This document shows positions 6,854 through 14,601 of a stretch of 36,478 nt of DNA, piece after piece. Positions within the stretch are counted from its first letter, which is position 1; every line of letters starts with the position of its first letter. The DNA lies in the IMG/VR virus record IMGVR_UViG_3300046167_000602, positions 1 through 36,478 of that record; one strand, written 5' to 3'. The translations under genes were made by a program, and so were the position numbers. This DNA comes from a virus. The notes under the pieces are model-generated. The model was not told where the DNA came from and did not search any database. It was given only the letters and a program-made list of their open reading frames with translations.

Positions 6854-7369
6854 TTACGATTCCACATCTGTAATCTCAGCTTCAACCACTTTTTCATCCT
6901 TCAGGTTCGCCAGCTCGGCTCGGATCTCATCGAGGCTAAGAGATTTCTTCACTTCGATAGTCTGAGTAGGTTCACCTTCATACTGCCTGTGCTTGTCGAT
7001 TAGGATGCCTGTGGCGATTGGTAGGACTCCTGATGGTATTTCATCGTCATTAAGCTTCGTTATAAGCTTTTCTACCGCAAGATGGGTAGCAGTTCCAATT
7101 AAGGCTCGGAGATGCTTCTTAGATTCCTTTAGCGTATCTCCTTCACGGGATTTAACGATAGCTATGGTATGCGGTGAAACTTTACAAGTCTTGCATATCT
7201 GTTTGATCGTTGATCCTTCTGCCAGCATCTTAACGACCTGGGCATAATCTTCCGGTCTCTTATCGAAGAACTTCTGACCTGTGAAGATGTTTGGACAAGC
7301 TTCCTCGGTCTTCAGATTCGCCGGAAGGTTCTCTGCTTTTTGGTACACTCTCGGTCTTTTGGTAGGCAT
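6854..7369 (-). CDS. TerS-like helix-turn-helix protein
   Basis: From ATG 7369 the product is 171 residues; the frame is open upstream but those residues (MYLPKCLL...) look unlike the rest. An HTH region (EGSTIKQICKTCKVSPHTIAIV) is followed by a long helix ending in GVLPIATGILIDKHRQYEGEPTQ, a pattern I associate with phage small terminase-like proteins, and an acidic C-terminal tail. If it is the small terminase it would recognise the packaging site and recruit TerL. It is unusual in being divergent from terL, with 281 bases between the two starts. It could instead be a transcription regulator of this divergent region. Confidence 0.55.
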   Translation of the reverse strand: MPTKRPRVYQKAENLPANLKTEEACPNIFTGQKFFDKRPEDYAQVVKMLAEGSTIKQICKTCKVSPHTIAIVKSREGDTLKESKKHLRALIGTATHLAVEKLITKLNDDEIPSGVLPIATGILIDKHRQYEGEPTQTIEVKKSLSLDEIRAELANLKDEKVVEAEITDVES

Positions 7370-7390
7370 AAAATCAATCGGTGAGATAAG

Positions 7391-7408
7391 TTGAGAAAGT
7401 AATCTCAA
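7391..7408. promoter_or_regulatory. Operator-like palindrome upstream of the TerS-like gene
   Basis: TTGAGA (7391-7396) and TCTCAA (7403-7408) form a perfect 6-base inverted repeat with a 6-base spacer, 22 bases before the start of the HTH gene read on the minus strand. This size and symmetry suit a dimeric HTH regulator, possibly the adjacent product itself. A further TGAGAT lies just beside it (7382-7387). Confidence 0.4.
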
Positions 7409-7493
7409 TAAGCATTTTGGCAAGTACAATTAGACATAATCATTATTCTACGAACACGATTTTGTTAAAAACTATGCAGAACGATAATAAAAA

Positions 7494-7518
7494 CGCATAT
7501 ATTTAATATTTTTATGCG
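7494..7518. repeat. Inverted repeat in the divergent control region
   Basis: CGCATA (7494-7499) and TATGCG (7513-7518) are perfectly complementary, with a 13-base AT-only loop and A/T tracts outside the stem. It lies between the divergent TerS-like and TerL genes. It could act as a bidirectional terminator-like hairpin or protein site. The surrounding 7370-7644 region holds no gene. Confidence 0.45.
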
Positions 7519-7534
7519 ATTTGTGTCACCGACA

Positions 7535-7548
7535 GGGGGGGAGGGGGG
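7535..7548. other. G7-A-G6 tract upstream of terL
   Basis: Seven Gs, one A and six Gs occur in a row on the plus strand, about 100 bases before the large terminase gene. The tract is exceptional in a genome of moderate GC content. Its place beside terminase genes makes a packaging (pac/cos) role conceivable. It has only two long G-runs, so a normal four-run quadruplex is not assured. Confidence 0.6.
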
Positions 7549-7650
7549 TCGGATTTCGCGGCCCGCCGATCACCGAGACCGATTGTAGCCCATAAAAAAA
7601 TTTCCACCAATTGCGTACCACCAGCCTCTAAAAATGTTACAATCGTGTCA

Positions 7651-9286
7651 ATGGCATTATCCTGGACACCGCACCCCGCCTTACCGCCTCTAACAAAATC
7701 AGAGATGCTGTCCATGTCCCCCGAGTCAATCCTCGCATACTGGGAGAAAAGGGAGGAAGCGATCAAGCTCGAACTCGATGATCCTTACCGGCATGGCTTT
7801 GAACTGGATACATGGAAATTAGCGGATAAGGAACTAAAGACACACTCGGAAATTCTGCTTATGGGGGGTAACAGGGCTGGCAAGTCCGAACTTTGTGCGA
7901 AGAGAGTGGTTCAGACTTTAGTCGAGAATCCAGGCACAATTATTTGGTGCTTAACGGAAACATCGGCAAATTCGATTCAATTTCAGCAAAAGCTCGTATT
8001 CAAATACCTCCCAAAGGAGTTAAAATCGTTAGGGCAGAGGTAAGGTCGGATATGTCATGTATTCACTTCGTAATGGCTTTACTGCTTCAAAGTTTACTCT
8101 GCCCAATCGGTCCGAGTGTATTTTTAGAAATTGGAGCCAAGACATCAGCACAATCGAAGGAGGAGAAATTGGATGTCCGTCTCCACCGGTAGCCGGCACC
8201 CATAACATTGGATTTTGGGCAGATGAATTAGTGCCAATGTCGTGGGTGAATACGCTAAGGTTTAGATGCGTAACAAGGTCGCATGAGAGTCCACATGATG
8301 GAGTAGTTCGACCGGCAAGTGGCTTAATATCCTTCACCGCAGTAGACGGATGGAACTCGGTCGTAAAGAGTATGCTAACTGGAGCGAGAACAGTCGAATC
8401 AGCAAAAGCGGACCTATTAGACGGCGAAGAAGTCCCCCTCGTTCAACAGCCCATCCGCAAAGCCAGTTCAGTGGTTTATTTCCACACAGCGGCGAATCCC
8501 TTTGGAGGATGGGCGGCGATGAAGAATCAATTGGAGGGTGAGAAGAGGGAGACTATCCTTTGTCGGGCGTATGGAGTCCCTGTGAGGCAGTCTAGGGCAA
8601 TATTTCCCAATCTTACCGACAAGAACTTCGTAACATCTGAGAAACTGCCCGATTTCTCCGAAGCAAATTGGGTATTATCCATCGACCCGGCGGGAGCAAA
8701 ACCTTGGACAATGGTCCTCTTTGCAATCGATCCTCATGGGGTAGCCTGGGCAGTTAAGGAATTTCCTGACTTCGACACATGGGGAGGGTGGATTGATCTG
8801 ACAAAGGATAAACTATCCGCTGGCGAGGCGGCCCAACCGAACGGGTACGGTTTAAGAGATTATGCGGATGAGATTAGACGGATGGAGAAGATATGCGGCG
8901 ATAAGGAGGTCATCCGCATAATCGACCCTCGTTTGGGAGCGGCAAGTTATCAGAAAGCGGAAGGATCTTCTAACATTATCGATGATTTATCGGATGAAGA
9001 TATCATCGTTCAGCCCGCCGAAGCACTCGATATCGAAACAGGACTTCAGGCAATCAATAATTTATTAGCATGGGATCGGGAAAAAGAGATGGATTTGGAT
9101 AATAAGCCTAAATTGATGTTTAGCGATGAGTGCCAAAATCTCATAAGTTGTATGCAAGCATATCAGCCAGGAGATTTAAAAAACCCGAGTAAGGATTTTG
9201 TCGATTTAGCCAGGTATTTTTCCATCGGTAATTTCGAGTATTTCAGCGAGGACGAATTAATTTCAACTGGCGGGGGAGGATATTAA
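7651..9286 (+). CDS. terL: Terminase large subunit, frameshifted at about 8033
   Basis: This ATP-driven packaging motor/nuclease shows a Walker A loop at bases 7861-7890 (MGGNRAGKSE) and, in the second frame, a Walker B-like GFWADELVP near 8210-8235. The C-terminal RNase H-like nuclease begins around LSIDPAGAKPWTMVLFAID and includes IIDPRLGAAS and a final DLARYF helix. Bases 7651-8043 read in one frame and stop at TAA 8041. The remainder is open in the +1 frame from 8033 to 9286. Removing one G of GGG 8032-8034 restores LKSLGRGKVGYV and a protein of about 544 residues, normal for TerL. GTG 7645 is an alternative start; no clear ribosome site is seen. If real, the frameshift would separate ATPase and nuclease halves. 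Confidence 0.9.
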
Positions 9287-9288
9287 TT

Positions 9289-9636
9289 ATGGGAAAAGTT
9301 AAGAAGTGGACTAAAATGCAGAGGGACCAGGTGGTAGTTTTGCGAAAGACTGGATTAAGTTGGCCGAAGATTAGTAAGCAATTAGGCATCCCTCGTTCGA
9401 CCTGTCGGGGGATATGGATCGAGGACTCGGACGGGGAAGTGGAATTACCGGTCCCCGAGGAGATGGTGGAAAATGCGAGAGTCTTAAAACTCGTTCCCAA
9501 CCCTCGGCTCATGCTTATTGAATTTACGGATCGGGAAGGAGTGGCGAGGTGCGTGAAGAGACCGGAAGCAAATCATCCGCCCAAAAGCATGATCCGCGTA
9601 AAAAAAGTCGATGATGATCTCTACAGAATCGTATGA
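9289..9636 (+). CDS. HTH protein following terL
   Basis: The 115-residue product has a basic N-terminal helix-turn-helix (TGLSWPKISKQLGIPRSTCRGIW), an acidic linker (DSDGEVELPVPEE), and a C-terminal beta-rich part (ARVLKLVPNPRLMLIEFTDREG). The two-part layout recalls small phage DNA-binding proteins that use a homeodomain-like HTH. It starts three bases after the terL stop. It is an alternative candidate for small terminase, or a regulator of the structural operon. No specific family is recognised. Confidence 0.7.
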   Translation: MGKVKKWTKMQRDQVVVLRKTGLSWPKISKQLGIPRSTCRGIWIEDSDGEVELPVPEEMVENARVLKLVPNPRLMLIEFTDREGVARCVKRPEANHPPKSMIRVKKVDDDLYRIV

Positions 9637-9862
9637 GCAACAGGAAAAGAGGATCGATGCCATGCTAAGAGAAATGGTGGTCGAAGAAGGATTGACAGCA
9701 ATGGATACGGGAAGAGACCCGAAAACGCATACTCTCAAGGAAATTAGCGAATTTATCGGAGTGCCAATCGTGGCAGTCCACAGAGTCGAAAAAGAAGCTC
9801 TGAAAAAACTTAAAAAAATAATGTTAGAATGTGGGGTTAAACATGGAAATTCAGGAATTTAG
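9611..9862 (+). CDS. Sigma-70 region 4-like HTH protein (second copy of this type)
   Basis: The 83-residue product has an acidic helical N-terminus and then an HTH (HTLKEISEFIGVPIVAVHRV) followed by EKEALKKLKK. The final helix (E-K-E-A-L-K-K-L) is the usual ending of sigma-70 region 4. Its arrangement resembles the protein at 2328-2546. Starts at 9611 or 9662 are possible; an AGAGG precedes 9662, but 9611 gives an overlap with the upstream gene that is typical of this genome. It overlaps the portal gene by 20 bases. It could redirect host RNA polymerase to structural genes, or simply be a DNA-binding protein. Confidence 0.68.
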   Translation: MMISTESYEQQEKRIDAMLREMVVEEGLTAMDTGRDPKTHTLKEISEFIGVPIVAVHRVEKEALKKLKKIMLECGVKHGNSGI

Positions 9863-11918
9863 CGAAAAAGGGCCGGATGTAGATGCCATAAAGAAGGAGT
9901 TCGATGATGCAAAAGCGGATCTCTCCTTTTGGATGGACAAAGCGGAACAGGGTAGGGAGTGTCGATTTAACGAGTGGGCTGGCAAAGACGAGTCAGGCAA
10001 GAAGAACGGACCGGAAGCATTTCCTTGGGACGGAGCCTCCGATCTCGAAGCAAATCTTATTAATCCGCTGATCGATGGAGATGTAGCCCTCCTTTCTCAA
10101 TCGTTATCACAAGCCAACCTCGTAGCCGCTCCCGTAGAGAGTTCCGACATTGGCAGTGCGAAGATGGTAAGCGAATTTTTAAAATGGCGGATGAACTCAA
10201 TGACGGAACTCCCTCGGGAGGCCGCCATCGGAGCCAACTATTTATTACAGAATGGAATCACCTTTTTCGGCACTTACTGGAAGCGTGAAACCACTCGAGT
10301 ATTTAAGGATATCAGCTTGGAAGAGATTGCCCAAATGAGTCCCGAGTTGGCAATGGCGATCCAAGATCCCGAAATGAAAGAGGGAGTTGAAGAGATGCTA
10401 TTTCCGCTATTCCCTAATCTTAAAAAGCGAAGAGTCAGAAAGATGATTAATGAACTTCGCAAAACCGGTCAGGCAAAAATCCCGACTGAAAAGGCGGTAG
10501 TCAATCGCCCGGCAATCAAAGCATATGAATTAGGCAGAGAAATAATCATCGATTCTAATGTAATTGATTTGGAATCTGCCAGGTCAATTCATTGCATCCA
10601 CTACTATTCTCCCGAAGCACTCATGCAGAAGGTCAACGAAGGGTGGGATAAGAAATGGATCGAAGAAGTCCTCGAAAACTCGAAAGGCTTTTATGCGGAT
10701 GAAAGTTATTCGACTGATTTAATGTCTTACGACTCTGGCAACTTTTACGGAACACAGAATTACGAAGGTATGGTTCGAGTAATTACAACTTATCGTAAGG
10801 AATTGGATGAAGACGATGTACCTATTTGCACGATTACCTGTTGGGCAGATGAGGCGGAAGGGCATGGTTTTCATAGCCCGATGGAATACGATGAAGGTCG
10901 TTATCCATTCGTTTGTATCACTCGTGAAAACTTAAATCACCGCCTACTCGATTCCCGAGGATATCCTGAACTTTTAAAGTCTTACCAACAGGCCGTGAAA
11001 ACAGAACTCGATAGTCGGCGTGACCGTGCATCAATGAGTACAATGCCAGCCGCAGAGTATGTCGTTGGCCGGAAGCCCGAACGGATCGGGCCGGGTGCGC
11101 AGATTCCAGTTCGCAGAAGGGGAGAGTTTGGATTCGTTGAAATCCCTCGCTACTCCCCCGCCTCGATGGAGGTGGAGATGCAGTTAAGACAACTCGCCAA
11201 CAAGATCACCTGGCCGAGCAACATCACGCCGAAGACGCAGTTGAAGCAAACAGCATCAGACAGCACCTCGGTAAACCAATGGCTCAATGGATTCAAACAG
11301 ATTTTAAATCGTGTATGGTGCTTGGATCGAACCTATGGCGGTCCGCAGATATGGTTCAGAGTCACCAATAATGAACAGGGTGCCATGCTCATGCTCGATG
11401 AAACGGCAGAGGTTTATGATTTTAATATTACATGGAACAGCATGAACCAGGATGAAGAGAAGGTTCTTCAGAAGTTGGATACAGTTGGTAAATTAATGTC
11501 AACTTATGACCGGCAAGGAGTTGGGCGATATGATGTATATCTTCGTAAAGTGCTTGAGGCCATTGATCCGAACTTAGCCGGTCAACTGATCGCCCCAGTT
11601 GAAGAGGCAACTGATAAAGAGATTCAAGAAACTTCCGCAGACATTGCCAAAATTGCATCGGGACAAGTAGTTAATGTACCACAGCAAGGTGTAAATTCTC
11701 AACTTCGTCTACAAAAACTTCGAGAGTTCCTAGAAGGTACTCCCGAAATACCGGCACAGGATGTTCAGCAAAGAATGCAAGAGGACGAAAACTTTGCGAA
11801 GAGGCTTCAGACATATGCGGGTCAGCTCGAAATGATGCAAGCTCAACAAAGAAACGCAATAATTGGCCAGCTAGGTACTCCTCCTGGCAATGTACCAGGT
11901 ACATCAGTAGCCGCTTAA
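9843..11918 (+). CDS. Portal protein (podovirus type)
   Basis: This 691-residue protein would form the dodecameric portal through which DNA is packaged and ejected. Support comes from its place after terL, its size, an N-terminal EAFPWDGASDLEANLI segment (compare the WPGASD-type motif of podoviral portals), a central long helical/acidic region, a YPFVCITRENLNHRLL strand region and a Gln-rich C-terminus. GTG 9831 would add four residues; ATG 9843 is preferred. The gene overlaps the upstream HTH gene. The whole frame is intact, unlike terL. Confidence 0.85.
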   Translation: MEIQEFSEKGPDVDAIKKEFDDAKADLSFWMDKAEQGRECRFNEWAGKDESGKKNGPEAFPWDGASDLEANLINPLIDGDVALLSQSLSQANLVAAPVESSDIGSAKMVSEFLKWRMNSMTELPREAAIGANYLLQNGITFFGTYWKRETTRVFKDISLEEIAQMSPELAMAIQDPEMKEGVEEMLFPLFPNLKKRRVRKMINELRKTGQAKIPTEKAVVNRPAIKAYELGREIIIDSNVIDLESARSIHCIHYYSPEALMQKVNEGWDKKWIEEVLENSKGFYADESYSTDLMSYDSGNFYGTQNYEGMVRVITTYRKELDEDDVPICTITCWADEAEGHGFHSPMEYDEGRYPFVCITRENLNHRLLDSRGYPELLKSYQQAVKTELDSRRDRASMSTMPAAEYVVGRKPERIGPGAQIPVRRRGEFGFVEIPRYSPASMEVEMQLRQLANKITWPSNITPKTQLKQTASDSTSVNQWLNGFKQILNRVWCLDRTYGGPQIWFRVTNNEQGAMLMLDETAEVYDFNITWNSMNQDEEKVLQKLDTVGKLMSTYDRQGVGRYDVYLRKVLEAIDPNLAGQLIAPVEEATDKEIQETSADIAKIASGQVVNVPQQGVNSQLRLQKLREFLEGTPEIPAQDVQQRMQEDENFAKRLQTYAGQLEMMQAQQRNAIIGQLGTPPGNVPGTSVAA

Positions 11919-11935
11919 TAAAAAGGAAATATATT

Positions 11936-12061
11936 ATGCCAAAAGTAGGAAAAAAACATTATTCGTACACGCCCAAAGGAATGGCTAAAGCTAAAGCCGC
12001 CGCCAAGAAATCGGGTAAAAAGATAAGCTATGCCAAGAAAAGCACTCGGAAGGCCAAGTAA
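11936..12061 (+). CDS. 41-residue lysine-rich protein
   Basis: An AAGGAA ribosome site lies about 8 bases before the ATG. The product is extremely basic (about 40 percent Lys/Arg) with an alanine-lysine helix (GMAKAKAAAKKSGKKI) and a tail of KKSTRKAK. It resembles histone-tail-like or H-NS-unrelated DNA-neutralising peptides only in composition. It is the first of three consecutive basic proteins between portal and scaffold. Confidence 0.7.
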   Translation: MPKVGKKHYSYTPKGMAKAKAAAKKSGKKISYAKKSTRKAK

Positions 12062-12290
12062 GGTTAACAGCCCAAGAAGAATCCGAAAGGGTGAAGCTGG
12101 GTATGGGGTTAAGAAATTTGTGGTGCGAGCATCTGAAGGCGGTAAGCAGAAGACAATTCGCTATGGGGATGCTAAGATGAAGATCAGAAAGTCTAACCCA
12201 TCTGCCCGTAAATCTTTTCGAGCAAGGCATAGTTGTGATCAGAAAAAGTCAAAGCTAACGGCGGGGTATTGGTCCTGTAAGAAGTGGTAA
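12030..12290 (+). CDS. Basic 86-residue protein with conserved Gly/Arg/Lys core
   Basis: The core GYGVKKFVVRASEGGKQKTI, then RYGDAKMKIRKSNPSARKSF and RARHSCDQKKSKLTAGYWSC, is a sequence pattern I have seen in phage and large-virus small proteins, but I cannot give a function. It contains two cysteines and one histidine late in the chain (HSC...WSC) that might bind metal. It overlaps the previous gene by 32 bases in another frame. Charge is strongly positive. A virion or DNA-binding role is inferred from location. Confidence 0.7.
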   Translation: MPRKALGRPSKVNSPRRIRKGEAGYGVKKFVVRASEGGKQKTIRYGDAKMKIRKSNPSARKSFRARHSCDQKKSKLTAGYWSCKKW

Positions 12291-12291
12291 G

Positions 12292-12642
12292 ATGCCAAAG
12301 GACGCTTGCTACAAAAAGGTAAAGGCTCGGGTAAAGGTATTTCCATCCGCCCGAGCATCGCAACAGATTGCCAAGTGCCGGAAGTCCAAGGGACAGGTCA
12401 AGAAGTCTACGGCTGGATCTTCATTAAAAAGATGGGGTGCTGAGAAATGGAAAGATACACGGACCGGAAAACCATGCGGACAGGGTAAGGCGAATGAATA
12501 CTGCCGCCCGACAAAGAGAGTTTCGAGTAAAACGCCCAAGCTAAAATCAGAGATGAGCAAAAGCCAATTGAAACGGAAGAAGGCGGAAAAATCGAAGGTT
12601 GGCATGGGAAGAAGAGTTAAACCAATAAGAAGGAAAAAATGA
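12292..12642 (+). CDS. Basic 116-residue protein, DUF5872-like
   Basis: The N-terminus CYKKVKARVKVFPSARASQQ followed by IAKCRK, and the middle GAEKWKDTRTGKPCGQGKAN then EYCRPTKRVSSKTP, fit a small family found in phages and giant viruses that I believe is DUF5872. Cysteines at the start of each half suggest structural or metal-binding sites. The C-terminal third is almost pure Lys/Arg/Ser. It starts one base after the previous stop and its own stop overlaps the next start (ATGA). Function unknown; DNA condensation in the head is one idea. Confidence 0.72.
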   Translation: MPKDACYKKVKARVKVFPSARASQQIAKCRKSKGQVKKSTAGSSLKRWGAEKWKDTRTGKPCGQGKANEYCRPTKRVSSKTPKLKSEMSKSQLKRKKAEKSKVGMGRRVKPIRRKK

Positions 12643-12863
12643 CACTAGGTGATGCGATTAACGGCCTCGGCGAACAGACCGAATGGCTTACCATTAAAGA
12701 ATTTATCCGTGAACAACGGGATATGTGCCTGGTCGATTTTCAGGACTACACTCATGTCGATAATCCGCAAAAACTCGCCCGACTAAGTGGTGAAATTGCT
12801 GGGTTATCCCGGATAATTGAAAGCTTGGAAAATGCCGAAACTGACACCCCACCAGCAGTTTAA
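12639..12863 (+). CDS. Hypothetical 74-residue structural-operon protein
   Basis: The acidic, helical product contains QRDMCLVDFQDYTHVDNPQK then LARLSGEIAGLSRIIESLE, which forms two helices with a conserved-looking HVDNPQKLARL turn. I have seen this type of protein next to portal genes in podoviruses but cannot name it. The start overlaps the previous stop (ATGA). Confidence 0.66.
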   Translation: MTLGDAINGLGEQTEWLTIKEFIREQRDMCLVDFQDYTHVDNPQKLARLSGEIAGLSRIIESLENAETDTPPAV

Positions 12864-13020
12864 AAACGAACATCGGGCCTTGCTGAATCGCTGGCTCGAA
12901 GAGAGCGACATCGAGGACACCGACATGGCGAAGATAGCTTTAACCGATATCGAAGAGTGGATGGATGAAGAAGTGATTGAGTTCGATTCCGACATCGCTC
13001 TAGATGACCTCGAAGAATAA
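12832..13020 (+). CDS. Hypothetical very acidic 62-residue protein
   Basis: From ATG 12832 the product begins MPKLTPHQQFKNEH and becomes strongly acidic (EESDIEDTDMAKIALTDIEE). TTG 12817 is a less likely start. It overlaps the preceding gene by 32 bases and the following nuclease gene by 17. Its opposite charge to the three basic proteins upstream is notable; an interaction would be inference only. Confidence 0.6.
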   Translation: MPKLTPHQQFKNEHRALLNRWLEESDIEDTDMAKIALTDIEEWMDEEVIEFDSDIALDDLEE

Positions 13021-13429
13021 AAAAGTCGGGTATATTTATGAACAGGCTTTTTTCACTGAAGCTCTTCGCCACGATTTAGATGTATTTACACCCTTGGGGG
13101 ACTATTTGCCAGTAGACTGCCTAGTCCAAAACATGGCTGGCAGAATTTACAAAATCCAAATTAAAGGAAGCTCTAAACCCTCTGCTTGCAAGAGGAAAGA
13201 TGGGACTTTTGGCCGCTATAAAATTTCGACTAGCTCAGGCCGAACTTATCGGACTTCAATTGATTGCACAAAAGTCGATGTGGTGGCCTGTTTTTGTGCC
13301 AAAATTGGAGTTTGGTATTTGATCCCGTGCTTAGAGATTAACAACGCAATTACAATTAGTTTATCGCCTGATAACCCCGAATCGAAGGGAAAGCACGAAA
13401 AATATCGGGAGAAACTGGGACATATTTAA
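13004..13429 (+). CDS. PD-(D/E)XK nuclease of the PDDEXK_5 (I-SspI-like) type
   Basis: The 141-residue protein has the order expected for this fold: E13 in the first helix (GYIYEQAFF), D38 after LGDYLPVD, and Q52-I-K54 (KIQIKGSS) on the next strand, followed by a YKISTSSGR segment and a VDVVACFCAKIGVWYLIP strand pair. These match the catalytic D...Q/E-x-K set. The family includes a homing endonuclease and many stand-alone nucleases. Location inside the head operon, between the portal group and scaffold, suggests either an inserted selfish nuclease or a DNA-processing factor for packaging. The codons used look like those of neighbours. Confidence 0.75.
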   Translation: MTSKNKKVGYIYEQAFFTEALRHDLDVFTPLGDYLPVDCLVQNMAGRIYKIQIKGSSKPSACKRKDGTFGRYKISTSSGRTYRTSIDCTKVDVVACFCAKIGVWYLIPCLEINNAITISLSPDNPESKGKHEKYREKLGHI

Positions 13430-13535
13430 AACTGCCCTGAAAATTTTATCCGCCCCCCTGTCATAATTGGAAATGGCGAACCATTTCGGTCCGCAGAAAA
13501 CGCAAGAGTGCGAACTTCCCAAACGCAGAGAAAAT

Positions 13536-14564
13536 ATGGCAGATACAGAATTAAGCGAGGCTCCGGCTGATTCGGGAGCAGAAACAACAACGCAAGGGAT
13601 CACCACTTTGGAAGAATTAACGGCATCGTTCGTTGAGAAAGTCGAAGAGGCTGAACCCTCACAGGAATCTGAAGCGGAAGCTAGTCCCGAGACAACAACC
13701 GCAGATGCAGAAACCGACCAGGATCAAGATGTTCTTTTACAGTCAACCGAATCTGAGGAATCAGAGGAGGAGGAAACGGAAGAGATAGCCGAAGAGGAGG
13801 AGTCCACTGAAGAATCGGGGGACAATGAACCACAGTCTAAAGCTGTTGGTAAACTTCTGAAACAGGTGAACCGCTTGACCGCTCGCAGTAAATCTAGCGA
13901 AGAGTTAGTCGAAACACTTAAATCAGAAATTGCATCATTAAAATCCAACCCTCAAAAGCAATCGGAATCCAGTCAGCCCGCTCTCGAAGAAGTCCAGGAC
14001 TTTCAGTCATTGGAAACTCTTCGGAAGGAAGCTTTAGCCGCCAAGAAATGGGCATTACAAAATGTAGGCCGTGACTTCGTGGAATCTGACGGAAAAGAGT
14101 ATAGCGATGACGATATCCGAAATATTCTAACCCAAGCGGAAGAGTATTTATCGGAGAAGATCCCCGAAAGGGCGCAATATCTCCAGTCAGCGGCTCAATG
14201 GCAACAGGATACGATAAATACTCATCCGTGGATTCAAGAAACAGTCGATACCGACATCGCCGAAGAACGGAGATCCGTTTTAGGTCAAATCAAAAGTCAG
14301 TATTCCGACATTCTAAAATCCCTACCCAATGGCGATTTTGTAGCGGCAACACTCGTAAGAGGAGTTGAAGCAATCAAAGCGGACCAGGCGGCCAAGACGG
14401 CCAAGCCGAAAGCCAAAAGGGTAGCCAAAGCACCTCCTTCATCGATGGGTGATTCATCCCCACCGGTACAAACCTCGGCCACTCGCAAGACTGCAAATAA
14501 ACAGAAGATTTTGGAGCGTAAACAACTCTCGGAAAACGATCTCGCCGCATTCTTAGCGGACTAA
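13536..14564 (+). CDS. Capsid scaffolding protein
   Basis: The 342-residue product is placed just before the coat gene. It has a long, very acidic low-complexity N-terminal half (repeated E/S/T), a coiled-coil segment (LLKQVNRLTARSKSSEELVE) and a basic proline-containing C-terminal region (AKAPPSSMGD). This acid-to-base layout is standard for phage scaffolds, which guide coat assembly and leave the head. ATG 13536 is preferred; an in-frame TTG at 13467 would add 23 residues of a different character. Confidence 0.82.
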   Translation: MADTELSEAPADSGAETTTQGITTLEELTASFVEKVEEAEPSQESEAEASPETTTADAETDQDQDVLLQSTESEESEEEETEEIAEEEESTEESGDNEPQSKAVGKLLKQVNRLTARSKSSEELVETLKSEIASLKSNPQKQSESSQPALEEVQDFQSLETLRKEALAAKKWALQNVGRDFVESDGKEYSDDDIRNILTQAEEYLSEKIPERAQYLQSAAQWQQDTINTHPWIQETVDTDIAEERRSVLGQIKSQYSDILKSLPNGDFVAATLVRGVEAIKADQAAKTAKPKAKRVAKAPPSSMGDSSPPVQTSATRKTANKQKILERKQLSENDLAAFLAD

Positions 14565-14601
14565 AAAAATTTAAAAAATCTTAAAATAAGGAATATATAA
14601 A

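Noticed and set aside
7535-7548. Canonical G-quadruplex
   Set aside because: Only two G-runs split by one A are present; a four-run fold would need loops of zero or one base.
7512-7766. Minus-strand frame of 84 codons over the G tract and terL start
   Set aside because: It overlaps the terL start and the control region, has no family features, and reads the G tract as a proline run; best seen as a shadow.
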